Of a stretch of 64,000 bases of DNA, positions 34,903-47,503 are shown one piece after another (position 1 is the stretch's first letter; each line of letters begins with the position of its first letter). The notes under the pieces were generated by a model that did not search any database, was not told the DNA's origin, and saw nothing but the letters and a program-made list of their open reading frames with translations. The translations under genes and the position numbers were made by a program. The stretch covers positions 50,934,697 to 50,998,696 of the forward strand of contig NC_133284.1 in the NCBI RefSeq assembly GCF_005239225.2, given 5' to 3'. The stretch is from Populus alba. Taxonomy: Eukaryota; Streptophyta; Magnoliopsida; Malpighiales; Salicaceae.

Positions 34903-36598
34903 ATGCACAGAATAAAAACCAGAGCTTCACATTCAGTCGCATCAAGTTCGTCTAGCAGCGAGGAAGATATTTCCTTAGGTGCCTCTCAAGAAGAGGCACC
35001 TACACCACTTGTGCCGTCAGCTGATGCTGCCTCTTCCAGCGCTGTTTCACATCGCAGAAGCGGCGTGCCTTCGCAGCGGAATCAATGGACCCGCAAGTAC
35101 GAGGCACAATGGAAGGACGATCTTTCAATGTAAGTTTGTTAAGGTTTTAGTTTTGTTTTTTAAAAAAAAAATTTAAAACATAATTTATGAAGTCACTATT
35201 TAATTAATTTCATTTCTTTTCAGGTTCACAAACATTGAGGCCACCCGAGTAATATCATCGGCATTTAAATCGTCGATGGAGATTCCATTGTTTCAATGGA
35301 GTCAGATATCCAGGCATCTTGAATGGATGCCTGAAATCAATGCATGGTTTTCCAGATTTCAGGTTCATGTTAATATATAATTTTCAGGTTTTTTCTAATA
35401 AATTCTTAATATAATTGTAAATAAATTATTAAGATTTTAAAAAAATTATTTTTTATACACAAAATCGATTCTGCTGGAACGAGGAACATAACACTGTTGT
35501 GAGGAGGGTGTGGGAAAATCACGCGGCAACTAGGTAACATCGAAAACAATACAACTTTTTTTTACAAAAAAATTTATGTTTCGAAATGTAATTTTTTTCT
35601 TGCGTGAAGTAAGTTGCGTGATTTTTGGTACGAAGCCCAAAAAAGGCAAAAAACACTGCGAGGGATAAGGGATTCCAACGCTGGAACGATGTTGCGGTTT
35701 GAAGGGATTTCAAACCGATATACTTCCCGGAGGATATATGGCCGCACTATCTTGAGCATGTGACATCTGAGCGGTTCACACGACGCTCACAGTTCGGTGC
35801 TGGCAACCGGAATCGGCCAATTCATGGCTCGGTGACAGCGCACACCAGCGGCTCCATTCCGTTTGCTACACATGCGAAATGGATGGTAAGATTAATTTAA
35901 ATGAAATATATGGTTCAATTAATTTGTTGTTAATAAATTTTTTTCATTATAGGCTACGTCTCTTGGACGTGAGCCGAGCCCTATGGAGCTGTTTGTGGAG
36001 ACGCACGTGCGGAGTCAAGACCGCCAAAAAGGGGTGAAACAGTTCGTTGACAGCCGTGCTTAACATTTTGTGGTATGTTTGTTCAACCATTTTATTTTGG
36101 AAGTTATTATTATGTTTATTGAATTGAATATGATGATTACTTTTTTTTATTTTCAGGAGACCTATAATAATCGGTTGAGGGAGACATACGGGGACGATCC
36201 TTCGACCCATCCGGATTTGTGGATGGAGGCTACATCGTCAGGTGGACCCGATAAGAATCGGGTTTACGGGCTCTCCAACACTACGACCGACAACTTGGGG
36301 ACGACCCGTACTGCTTCAACCGTCAGGAGCTCCCAATCAGTATCGAGCTCCTAATCTAAGGAGTTCGTGGCCTTGCAGCAAAAGGTGACCACCTATCAGA
36401 GGCGTACACACAACTCAAAGAACAATACAGAGCATATTCTGAACAACAAAGAGCAGCCTATGAAGAGCTTCGTCAAATAGTCATGAACATGGCACAAGGT
36501 GAACATGGCACAAGGTGGAACATGTGCACCCAATCCTTTTTGGCCGTATAACAGCCAGCCTCCTCCTCCTCCTCCTCCTCCTCCTCCTCCTTTATATT
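34903..36598 (+). pseudogene. TNPA-like (Transposase_24, Ptta/En/Spm) relic
   Basis: Likely the DNA-binding accessory transposase of the CACTA element. Exons can be followed: 34903 to about 35130 (Ser/Ala-rich start, then RNQWTRKYEAQWKDD; donor AAT|GTAAGT), about 35225-35362 (FTNIEATRVISSAFKSSMEI...), about 35465-35533 (RFCWNEEHNTVVRRVWENH), about 35600-35885 (FPEDIWPHYLEHVTSERFTR), about 35953-36070 (TSLGREPSPMELFVETHVRS) and about 36157-36598 (ETYNNRLRETYGDDPSTHPD..., coiled-coil LKEQYRAYSEQQRAAYEELR, Pro-rich tail). It is broken by a TGA in the fourth exon, a TAA after SSQSVSSS, a missing base before LSEAYTQ, and a 16-base tandem duplication (GAACATGGCACAAGGT). A CCT run at 36552-36592 encodes the polyproline tail before LY-stop. 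Confidence 0.85.
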
Positions 36599-36819
36599 AA
36601 TTTTTAATAAACATTATTTACATTTTAAAATTTCATTTAATGTTTTTTTGAAACATTTCATTTTGTAATGAATATTATTTATCTTTTATTTTTTGTTTTT
36701 GATGCTTAATATAAATTTTATTTGCATAATTGGTTTTTTATTACCATTAATTTATATCATTTTATATTATGTATTCTAAATAATTATAAAAAAAATAAAA
36801 AAATAAACAATTACAAAGG

Positions 36820-37316
36820 GATTTACCGACGGAATAAATCCGTCGGCATTAGACAGTAGCCGCGACCATCACCGACAAATTTCCAGACGGATAAATTCGG
36901 TCGGTGTTTTCATGACTCACCAACAGATGTACTGACGGAATAATTTTGTCGATTTTATAACTTACCGACGAATTGACAAACGGTAAATTCTGTCGGTATT
37001 TCAACAATTCACTAACTAAGTTAACGACGGAAAGTAACCGACGATGACTTGCGATATCACCGACGGAATAAAAATCCGTAGGTATTTTTGAAGCGGGAAA
37101 CTTTTTTTTTTTGCGCGCAAATTCCGTCTGTAAAACCATCGGTAACTGGTTTTTTTGTTTTTCTGATCGATATAGCGATGGAATGTGGAATCACCGATGA
37201 AAGGTAAGCCGATGGACGTATTCCGTCGGTAATTTAGTCGGTAAATAATTTACCGACGTACTATCAATCACACACCGATGGAATATTGCCGTTGGTAAGA
37301 CTGTGAATTCTTGTGG
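36820..37316 (+). repeat. 3' subterminal repeats and degraded end of the CACTA element
   Basis: About a dozen CCGACGGA or TCCGTCGG motifs in both orientations end in GAATTCTTGTGG at 37305-37316, where CNL sequence begins at once. Confidence 0.75.
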
Positions 37317-37668
37317 TCTGATGATGCTATCTGAATAGCAACATCACGAAACAAGTCATGCATTTTCACATATTTTACAGTTTCAGTTCCTAACAGCATA
37401 AAACAAGCTTTGAGGTTTTCTATTTCCATATAAACTCGTTTCCGTGCACCTTCAATGGACTTCACATCTTGATATAACCCGTAGCCAACTGCATATCTCG
37501 TCAACCCCTCGATTGGAATGTCGTAAACTTCTGGAAATAAACAGCATAGCAAGAAACATAACTTGGTTTCCTCGTACTTCAAATAATCATGGCTCAATTT
37601 AAGACATGCATATGCATTTATAGCCTGAGATGCTTGATTTTCTATTTCCAAATCTGTGTCTTTCTTGG
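37317..37668 (-). pseudogene. CNL fragment (NB-ARC ARC2 to MHD)
   Basis: The minus strand reads as the part of a CNL corresponding to about residues 380-485 of the gene at 12.7-17.4 kb: NAYACLKLSHDYLKYEETKL, CFLLCCLFPEVYDIP, ..., VKMHDLFRDVAIQIASSD, with most residues shared. The P-loop side is lost in a T-rich tract near 37668. The LRR side is cut off by the CACTA end at 37316, exactly at the SSD codons. It has no promoter, start or LRR and is a truncated relic of a separate CNL copy. Confidence 0.92.
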
Positions 37669-40600
37669 AATTTTTTTTTTAAAATTTTATTAATGTCATG
37701 TTTTGCCTGGTCATTGTAGTTGTAAAAACGAGAAAATTTTTACAGCCACGAAGGAATAACAACGAGAAAATTTTAAATATAGATATTTTTATTATTTTTA
37801 ATAGGTCATGTTTTTTTTTTTTTTATATATATACCTGTTTTTTTCCCTAAGACAGACACCACGTAATCAATAGAAAGCAACTAATTAATTTCTAGCTTCA
37901 CAAACCTCCAAAATACAAGGATTTTACAAATTAAATAATCACTATAATATATAAAATCTTATCAGCAAAATTGTCTGGCAGCCTGTAACGTAACATTGCA
38001 CTATCTCCAGCATCTATCATCGGCCCTTTTTCTAGTGGTATGAATGAATGGCCAGTTATTTTTTCATTGAAAATTATTATTAAAATATATATCGCAACTA
38101 GAAAACTTTATTTATAGCAATGAACATAATGAATTGAATTGATTTAATCTAAAAAAAAGTTCAATTATACAATGATTGAAAACCTTGTAAGTTCAATTAT
38201 ATACAGTATCATTCATCCTTTTCTTCTTTCTAACAGTTGGATAAATTGTTTTGGAATAACGACATTAAACCCACATAAATGTGGAAACCGGCACCACAAC
38301 ACCACCCTCCCTCTCCCTCCCTCCCTCCCTCCCTCCCTGGACCACCGGCCCTTACTGTCATGATAGACACATGGCTACCGTAACAATGGGCAAATAGAAT
38401 ATTTAAAGGGGTATGGCAATAATAAATGAGCAAATAGAACAAAGTTAACTCCTACGCGAGCATTTCAGTAACAATGGGCAAATAGAATATTTAAAGGGGT
38501 ATGGCAATAATAAATGAGTAGCATGCTAATAAATATTTGTGGAAGTGAACTGTTTTTTATTAAAAAAGAATAATTAGGCTATCCTCTTCTTTTTATATAA
38601 TAATAACAACAAAAATAACAGCTACCGTAATTTAAATTATCTCGAAAGGCATGATTTTTCACATGTAATTTCCATCAAATTCAAAAGGCATGATTTTCCA
38701 CACGTAATTTCAATAATAATAATAATAAAAACAGTTAAAAGTCTTTATATTCATCATCATCATGGAAAGTGAGCTCATAACATTAACATTTTATTCATGT
38801 TTTTTTTTTCCCTTAAGAAAAAGACTTTGACTCTGGTCAACATTTGAAGAAGGATTATAAGTTCCAGTTAATTACTTTCATGCAATTCTTTTTCTAATTT
38901 TTGGTACTGTATGGTCCGATGAAGATGAGTTTCTTCAGCTAGTTGTAGTATATAGAGAATTTTTAAAAAACATTTTAGAATTATAATTCACATCTGAATT
39001 AATAATATAATAGGTTTTAATATTTAATTTTAATATATATAAAATGAAAGAAATTATGAGCTTTTGATTAATGATGTTAAGCCACATAATGTTTATAAAA
39101 ATAATTTCTATTAAACCACATGATATGTTTCAGGATTTGCAATATGAATTTTAAATTTAATATTAATAATTATAGCTTCCTAAAACAAGTTTATTTAGTT
39201 AATAAAAACTGTTACACTTATGTTCTCTCATCTCTCTCTCACTTTTGTTACATCTTTTTTTTTTTTTTTTTGAGCTGCTCTGTCTCTCTTTTTATCTCCC
39301 ATTTCTCAATCCATCAAAATTCTATATACATAACATTTAATGTTAAGAATTATAATCCATTGAATTATACATATTAATCGCTTGATGAAAAATTAAATAT
39401 GACTAGAAAAAAAATACAATAAAAAATAATAGTATATTAATCTAAGGTTCATTGTCCATTAATTAGTTGGTGGTTGCATTTTAAACGCATTAAATTGAGA
39501 TTTATTTATTGAAATTAAAACATATTATCCCTTCTAAAGCTTACGGGGTAATATGGTCTCACGGACTCATCTTATCTTATAGAAAAAACTCTTGATAGCA
39601 ATGATCTCACGTATCCATTTTACTTCTTTAATGGTGTATTCAATCAATGTTATTAAAATCAATTTTAATATAAAATTATTTTAATATTACACATTAAAAA
39701 ATAAAAATAATAATTTTAAATAAAAAAAATAAAATTTTATTCTATTTTATTTGGAACATAGCACCAACCAGTTATTAAAATCTAGATTAGCTAGAGAGGA
39801 TGTGATTAAATTAATTATTTCGCTAAATGTGGTCAATTACATTCTTATCCACCACTTTGATTATTTTTCACTTTCTTCACTCTTTCTATGATTCAAAAGT
39901 TATTTATTCAAAAAAAATTTAATTGTGGAATGATATGGTAGTTGGATCTATTTTTTTTTGTGGTTAAATTAATTATTTTGATAAATATTTGGGGGAATAT
40001 AAAATTAATTATTGCTAGAGAGGCACTAGAGCCTTTGATATTTTGCAAAGGCATGGAATTTGATGCCAAGAGAATGTAAGATAGTTGTTGACTGCTGGTG
40101 TCAACGTGATAAAGCAATTAATTATAGTGATAATAAAATAGTTAGCAACAACAACCTAATTCAAGTTTGATTTGAAAATTCTCAGAAACTTTACTATTTT
40201 TTGCAATGTATGAATAATGAAAATTCAGAAACTCTCCTTGCTGCAGGAAATAACCCTTGTTGTTGAATTTGAAATCCATTAAAATAATTCTAAATTTTCA
40301 CTATAATGAAAATTATAGTGAAAATGATGCAGCAATAAAATATACCCACAGAACAGTAGGCTAGCCGAGTCAATAGAAGGGTTGCCTCATCTTAATGATA
40401 TTTGAAGGTGGATAATGATTATTTTTTAAAATATATTAAAATGAAAAAAAAATTAATTTTAAAAAAATATTTTGACATAACACATCAAAAAATACAAAAA
40501 TATTATTCACTATTGTTCTTTCTTTTCCTTCTTTTGAACTGTCTTGTCTCTTTTTGTATTTTGTCTACCATCTCTTAGGCCTTCAAGATTCAAAATACAA

Positions 40601-41200
40601 AGCAATTTATCTTAGGAATATTGATGAAAAATTAAATATAACCAGAAAACAAATACAAAAACAAAAAAAATTATTTTTTAAAGTATTTTTTATGTAAAAA
40701 TATATTAAAATAATATACTTTTTTATTTTTTAAAAAATATTTTTAATATACATTAAAAATTTTAAAAATATAAAAAATTAATTTTAAATAAAAAATAAAA
40801 TTTTATCCAATTTTTATTTGGAACAAAATATCAACAAAAAAAATCTATCAAGAAACAAAGATATTCGAAAATAACAAAAGATAAATCAAACCAAAGCCAT
40901 GGAATTAAAACCAAAAGATTGACCAAATTTGTCTCTACAGCCATCTTAGTGATGGAGAGATAATTATTTATTTATCAAAACAATTATTTATTCTATAGGA
41001 AAACCCAAACTCAATTTTATTGGATCAAAGTTACAACATCAAAGTAAACAAGAAAAAAGGTATTTAATTGATATAATAAATAAAAAAAAGTTGGTATGCT
41101 AATATATAAAAAAAAATCTACTAAAATAAGTGGACTCAAATAGAACGGAGGCGGAGGCTCTTTATAAGTAACTTCTTGAGAGCCAGAGTGCTGGTATCTC
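37669..41200. other. AT-rich intergenic DNA
   Basis: No gene seen. It contains a CCCT/CTCC run at 38307-38338, a two-copy tandem repeat of about 86-base period at 38382-38518 (ACAATGGGCAAATAGAATATT...), an ATA run near 38708-38726, a T run at 39256-39271 and scattered A/T-rich repeats. Confidence 0.5.
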
Positions 41201-41224
41201 CCACGTATCTTTGCCCAAGTAAAA

Positions 41225-41452
41225 GTGTCTCAACCTAAAAAAAACAATACTAAAAGAAGTGCTAGCTGGTTCAAGAAATTTCAGTATGATGAAGTGAGAG
41301 ACTCACCAAGCGATGCTAGAAATGTTTTGCTAGTAGTTGTGGCCTTGATTGCAGCAGTGACTTTCCAGGCTGGGGTGAACCCTCCTGGAGGGGTCTGGCA
41401 AGAAGGAGATCGTGTAGGAAGAGCAATTTATGCATCTCAAAAGCGTGCTTTC
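41225..41452 (+). pseudogene. PGG-domain membrane protein (ankyrin-PGG type), 5' half of the disrupted gene
   Basis: The plus strand encodes the start of a PGG domain: DSPSDARNVLLVVVALIAAV, TFQAGVNPPGGVWQEGD, GRAIYASQKRAF. The RNALLVVA-type first membrane helix and the NPPGGVWQ signature are diagnostic of the C-terminal domain of plant ankyrin-repeat membrane proteins of the ACD6/ITN1 kind. The frame begins inside an exon at about 41225, where only a GTG is present. No ankyrin repeats are found upstream, so the N-terminal part is lost or lies beyond unrecognisable introns. The reading stops at the LTR of element B (41453) and resumes at 49085. Confidence 0.88.
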
Positions 41453-42840
41453 TGTCGCACCCCAAAAAAATCCGGTGCGCGGCATCGGGCTGGCGACTAG
41501 AAAACCTGATGTACTGGTCTTGTCAGAGATCGCGGGTAAGATACTGGTTGTGGTTAGAAAAAGTATTAGCACCCCTAACGCACCCGGTAAGCTGCTTTGT
41601 GTTCTGATGTGATTTGAAAATTTAAAATATTAATTAAATTCTAAGGCTTGAATAAATCAGTTATTAAATCCCGAATATATGTAAAACTTATTCTTACATA
41701 CAACTTGATTTTATTTGTCCTTGAGATATTTAACTATATTTAAATTAACAATTAATTCTTTTTGTCTTTTTTTATTTTTCTAATTCAATGACATAAATAA
41801 AAATACAAACACAATACATTCACTTTTCACTATTTTTTGTTTCTTTTCTTTTCTTTTCTTTTACATCACAATACAAATACAAATTCAAATTCAAATTCAA
41901 ATTCAAATTAAACAAATGCTACATCAAACAACTAAAAAAAATTACAAAATAAACCTTAAAAAATCGATAACAGTGCAGGGACGGATCTGTGAAGACAAAG
42001 GACAGCAGGAGCATTGGCGGCGCGTGGGTTCACGCGCCGCCGCCGATGAAGGGAAAAAAACAGTGGATCGGGAGCACCTTCTTCTCCCCTTCCTTCCTCC
42101 ACCGGCGGTGAGGGTCACCGTCACCTGCAACAAGAACAAAAACGCACAGCAAGCAGTCGGTTTTAATTAATTTTTAGATCTATTTTCCTCTGCTTTCCAT
42201 CGTTATCTACTTCACATTCTTCTTGCTCCGGTCTGTTCTTGGGGCTTCGCCGTCTTCGCCTCTGCTTCGGGTAGTTCGGCGGCGGCTGGTGGAGATCTGG
42301 ATCGGGCTGTGATGGCTGCGGGTCGTCGCTGCTGGTTGAAGAAGGTGAGCAGCTATGGCGGATGAGGAAGGGATGGCGATCGGTGACGGCGGCTGCGGCG
42401 AGAGGAGAAGCTCCCTCCTATCCGGCGTGCGGTTGAGAGCTTGCAGTAAGGGAGAGAGTGTCCGGTTGCTTAGAAAACTCAAACCGGGGATGGGTTCTCC
42501 GTTGTTGGCTGAAAATGAGAGGAAATGGGAGAAGACCAGTGTGGGTTGAAGGGGAAATGAAGGCTGATCTGCTCGGGTTAGATGGAGGCCGGTTCAGGAG
42601 CTGCGAAGAGCAAAGGGAGCAGCTGAGAGGGAGGATCTGTGGAGGGGCAGGAGCCGGCTGAGATTGAGCTGGTCGGGGTTATGTGGGAGGGAGACGGCTG
42701 CTGGCTTTCGGTTTCAAAAGGGAGAAGGAGATGGTTGGACCGGCTGGGTTCAAATGTAAGGGCTCCGATGAAGAAGAGATGGGGGCGGCGGTTTTCAGAG
42801 AAGATGCAAGGAAAAGGGAGGTAGTGTGTGGGGGAGAAGT
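41453..42840 (-). repeat. Left (3') LTR of element B, truncated
   Basis: Contains the LTR 3' end block, the inverted repeat at 42016-42041, the acceptor-like TTGTTGCAG tract (complement near 42123-42131) and the C-rich leader complement. At 42840/42841 it joins directly to internal sequence (ACATGAGATCCCATCTGGCG), skipping the U3 part and polypurine tract that A has. Confidence 0.8.
42016..42041 (-). other. Perfect 11-base inverted repeat in LTR B
   Basis: GGCGGCGCGTG, loop GGTT, CACGCGCCGCC. It corresponds to the inverted repeat of LTR A (7423-7442). Confidence 0.8.
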
Positions 42841-42879
42841 TACATGAGATCCCATCTGGCGACCTCATTCAACTGGAAC

Positions 42880-43925
42880 AAAAGAATGTGTAAAAAGTGG
42901 TCTCATTATAATGGGTGACCTACCCAAGTGGAAAGGAGGAAGAGTGGTCTCATTCTTTGGCTGACCTACCCAGGTAAAAAAAAAATAGAGAATGGTCTCA
43001 TTCTAATGGGTGACCTACCCAGAAAAAATGGTGGTCTCATTATGATAGGTGACCTACCCAAGTGGAAAAGGGGGAAGAGTGGTCTCATTCTTTGGGTGAC
43101 CTACCCAGGGGGAAGAATGGCCTCATTCTTTGGGTGACCTACCCAGGTAAAAAAAAAAAAATGGAGAATGGTCTCATTCTAATGGATGACCTACCTAGAA
43201 AAAATGGTGATCTCATTGTGATGGGTGACCTACCCAAATGGAAAGGGGAAGAGTGGTCTCATTCTTTGGGTGACCTACCCAGGGGGAAGAATGGCCTCAT
43301 TCTTTGGGTGACCTACCCAGGTAAAATAAAAGATGGAGAATAGTCTCATTCTAATGGGTGACCTACCCAGAAAAAATGGTGGTCTCATTGTCATGGGTGA
43401 CCTACCCTAGTGGAAAGAGGAAGAGTGGTCTCATTCTTTGGGTGACCTACCCAGGGGGAAGAATGGCCTCATTCTTATGGGTGACCTACCCAGGTAAAAA
43501 AAAAAAATGGAGAACGGTCTCATTCTTATGGGTGACCTACCCAGGAAAGATAATGGTCTCATTGTGATGGGTGACCTACCCAAGTGGGAAAAGGAAGAGT
43601 GGTCTCATTCTTTGGGTGACCTACCTAGGGGGAGGAATGGCCTCATTCTTATGGGTGACCTACCCAGGTAAAAAAAGAATGGAGAATGGTCTCATTCTTA
43701 TGGGTGACCTACCCAAATGGAAAAAGTATGAAAAAGCGGTCTCGTTGTGATGGGTGACCTACCCAAATAGAAAAAATGTGGAGTGCGGTCTCCTTGTAAT
43801 GGGTGACCTACCCAAAGAAAAAGGAAAGAGTGGTCTTATTGTAATGGGTGACCTACCCAAAAATGGAAAAAATATGAAGTGTGGTCTCATTGTAATGGGT
43901 GACCTACCTAGATGAAAAAATATGA
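42880..43925 (-). repeat. Expanded tandem array of hairpin-capable units (element B)
   Basis: About 25 units, mostly 35-55 bases, with GGTCTCATTNTNATGGGTGA or TTTGGGTGACC phrases. Nearly each holds TGGGT-GACCT-ACCCA, the reverse complement of the A-array core. Units are grouped in a higher-order period of about 190-240 bases (AAGAGTGG / GGGGGAAGAATGG / GGAGAATGG / AAAATGGTGG), which shows expansion by multi-unit duplication. Confidence 0.88.
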
Positions 43926-43929
43926 TGAA

Positions 43930-46900
43930 GTGGTGAAAAATAGGACTTACCTGGTGAAGTTCTGAAGGGATGACAGAAGAAGGACTGGAAAACTTGGTGC
44001 TTCCTGATAATTCCCGATCATAGGGTTTGAAAAAAAAAAAAACTCGGTGTTTCCTGACTGCAAGGGTTGAAACCTCGAGGCTTCCCGGTTGCAAGGTTGA
44101 TCTATTCATTTCTTTGGGATTTTCCTAATGGTAGGGTTCATCCCATCGTCCTTTTATTCCATGATCAAAACCGATTCTTCATTATCATCACCACAATGCT
44201 TCTTTTTTTTTTTTTTAGGTTAGATGATATGCATGCATCCTTACCTGATTTGAAATATAGGTCCCCCCCCTCTTTGATGCTCCATCGTCATAGGGTGCCC
44301 TGGTTTGCATCCCAAAGCTTTCTTTGTTCTTCTGAGGCATTGACTCATTCATGTACTGGCCATACACTCAGCTGTAAATGCAGTGCCCATCCCAGGCTGT
44401 CTTCAACAATTACTGCATGCATCGTTCATCCAGCTTGACCCTGCCCCCAAGTGTGGTACTGCTTGATTCATCATGAAGGATTTTCTCTCCTGGCTTCTTC
44501 TGAGAATTATCCTCTATTTGATTGTGTGCATCATGCCAACACCCATCAAGATTGTTAATCAGTCATGAACTTGCCTTCGGTTGAAACACCATTCAAGTAT
44601 GTATGGTCACCAGCCTCCATGGAACTACCAAGTCATCCAGACATGAATCTTATGCTTTGCAGTAAACAGCTCATCATTGTAAGCGCGATGTATTTCTCTA
44701 TAAATTCCTCTTAGCTTGTCAAATCAGATCGTAAAAAGAAATGCGTTGGCATCATCAATGATCCATTTTATCACCCATATTCATGCGGTGAAGTGTGCAT
44801 TTGAGCTTCAAAACAAATGGTCCCACAGTCAGTCTTGGTGGGTGCATCCTTCCAGCATTCGTTCACATGCTACTATGTGATAACATCGATCAAAAGTCAT
44901 AGCCATGTTGAAGATGATAAACCAAAATGAAGATATGAAAATATCCTTCTAGTGCAGCGTTACTCATCAATTGTTGTTGAAGTGCACTAGGTCATGGATT
45001 ACCCCCAATATGATCTGAAGGTTCGTTCATCAGTTTATACTCAAGAAGGTTTTCCTTTGTCATTGTCAGATGCTAAACATAACTTTCTGGGATTTTGATG
45101 ACTTATCATCTGATTCTTTCTTTGCCCCCAGCTGATCAGAATGTTGTATGTTTTCCTTCTTAAGGTCCACTGTATTGCCCCCAAGTGGTCAACCTTTCAA
45201 GGAGTTTTGAGAAGCGTTGATGTCATTTTATGTCAAGGATTCCACAAACTCAATAAATGTTCTTGTTTGAAAATCTTTCTTGTTCTGGAATCAAATCTCA
45301 CATTTCAACGATCATGTCTATTCAAGTCTAATTGTTGAAATGAAATAAGAGAGATGTCTGTTTTTTGAAATTTTTTTTTTTGAAATTCAAACTTCTTTGG
45401 TCAAAGACCCAACACACTATTCAATGCAGTCCTTTGATTGTCTTGTATCTTGAAAACAGAAATGAACCGTTGTAAGATTTAAAATGACTTTTTCATGGTT
45501 CTTTGTGTCCACTTTAAACTCTGATTTTGGGTATATCTTTTGATGGTCTGTGATGAGGTGACATTTTTATGAATTTCAAAAATAAGATGCTCAGGCTTTA
45601 TCAAGAAAGGTTATTTCTTTTCTTAGCATTTATTTTATCAGCATGCATAATAACTAGTAGCTTAATCCATGAAGTCACAACCCTTATGGAAAAGCTCTTC
45701 AAGTTTTGAGAGCGCATTTATCGTTTCAAGTTGCTTGCTTGATTAAAAAGGGCTTTTAAAAGCATGTAATGCAGGCTATGGTTCATGGCTATGAAAGAAA
45801 AGAATTTCAAAGGCTCAAACGGTGTTTGAGGGTTTCAAAGACCTAGGATCAACATCAACTATTCATCAACTCTTTTCTATTGTTGTCTTTGTAGAGAAAA
45901 CGACATATAACCTTGTTAATCCTCAAAGTTCAGACTTTTCTTAACATAAGTCATAATGCAAATCCACCTTTCCTTGATGAATAAACAACCTTAATCATCT
46001 GATAACATCAGAGGCTTTATAATGGACACCAAAAGTCACGTTTATAGCTTAGTCTTTTTCTGGTATTGACCTTTGTTGTGTCTTTCCTTGATTGAAATTT
46101 CTTTTGCTCTTCATAGACTTGATAGGCGTTCTCCTTCCTTTATCTTTAACTTGTCTTTAAGTGACGGCAATTTCAACTCATAGCCTTCCTCAAAATTTCT
46201 TATATGCCCCCAGTTTATGTGTTATGTGTTTTCTTGCAGCCCTCTCTCAATCATTGGACTTTTGTTCTAAGCCTTTTTTTTATCCATTAACTTTATTAGT
46301 GTCTTCAACATCTCTCATTTGCCCCCATGTTCTGCCAAGCACTTCCGATCACTTGTCATTCTGAAAATGATTGATGACATCATTTTTTGCAAACTCAGCT
46401 CGATTCTTGAAACTCTTGTGTCTGTTCAACTGAAATGGTCCAGGAACCCTCCATGATATTCACATCTGGTTTGAATAATAACACGGTGGTTGCATGCAAT
46501 TTGTCGATGTCTGGGACACTAAGTCTGGAATCTGGCAGTGCTAGTAAATAAACCCACATGGCAAAGGAATGTCTATCTTTGGCAAAGACATTGGAGTAGT
46601 TGATGCTACCGTGAGACCTGGCTAGACCACATAATTAAGGTTTCACACTGTCAAAGTCATCTCCTAATTCACCTCTTATCATTGTTCTGGAATCCATGGT
46701 AGATCCTTCAATCTTTCCTCTCTTCATAGCTTGTTCAATTCTTCGGCAAATCCTCACAACATTATTTCAATCTTCCAATGTTGTTGTGGTTGGTTGAGGA
46801 TTGTTAGAAAACTTTCCAACAGCTTGGTAATCTTGGCAGCGCCCAGAAACTTGTATTATCGCCACTACCGACGTGTGGAATCACACATTGTCTCTATTGG

Positions 46901-47503
46901 AAGAAAACGATGAACATGAATCTCCTCTATTTCTTCTTCGATTTCTCTCGAACGGTGCAGCAAACAAGCACCAATAGAGGGAGCTCTGCTCTGTTGAAGT
47001 TTCAGTCTTCTTCATGTTTTTCAGTCTAGGCATGTCTTTTCTCTCTACTTTTGCGTTGTAATGCCAATACTGGTAGGAGAAAATTATGGACAATCTGAAA
47101 CCACTGCATCCCTTCTCGGATTTCCCATTTACAGATCCACAAATAGATTCCTGCCGAGAGATCTCTACAACGTTGAAGTTTGATGTCTACTCAATGTTTT
47201 TCAAACCAAATCTGGCTCTTCAACATGCTACAGTTTCTTCGTGTTGAAACTGATGAGAGTAATATTTGTAGCATATGCAATTAGTAAATCTTCTCTTGCA
47301 CTCTCAACTTGCAGCATCATAAACAGATTTTTGTAGAGAGAGCTTTGCCACGTTGGAGTTTGACGACTACTCATATTTTCAGACCAGGCCTGACTCCTCT
47401 GCCTAGTACAATGTTTTGCTCATGCCACTGGTGGGAAAAAGTTTCAAAGCATATGAAATTAAAATAATGTGTGTATTAAAATAATGTTTTGCTCATGCCA
47501 CTG
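43930..47503 (-). other. Non-coding internal domain of element B
   Basis: About 3.6 kb with no gag-pol motif. It shares ordered landmarks with A positions about 1.1-5.1 kb, such as the complement of the GGGGGCA boxes, the TGAGAGCG segment, and blocks around GAAACTTCAACAGAGCAG. The 5' part of the internal domain present in A (15 to about 1050) is absent. Confidence 0.75.

Larger units (their letters stand above)
29900..37316 (+). mobile_element. Decayed CACTA (En/Spm-type) transposon, left end missing
   Basis: The region contains a TNP2-like transposase relic, CCGACGGA-rich repeat clusters and a TNPA-like relic, ending in a degraded terminus (GAATTCTTGTGG at about 37305-37316, compare the usual CTTGTAGTG). 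A matching CACTACAAG end is not visible on the left, so it is truncated or composite. A repeat cluster with a promoter in the middle (33.3-34.0 kb) leaves open that two CACTA remnants are joined. All reading frames are damaged, so it cannot be autonomous. Confidence 0.85.

Noticed and set aside
42928..43567. Open frames encoding repeated SHSLGDLPRG / ILWVTYPG peptides in element B
   Set aside because: Periodic by-product of the tandem array. Frames switch between units and no start context or domain is present.
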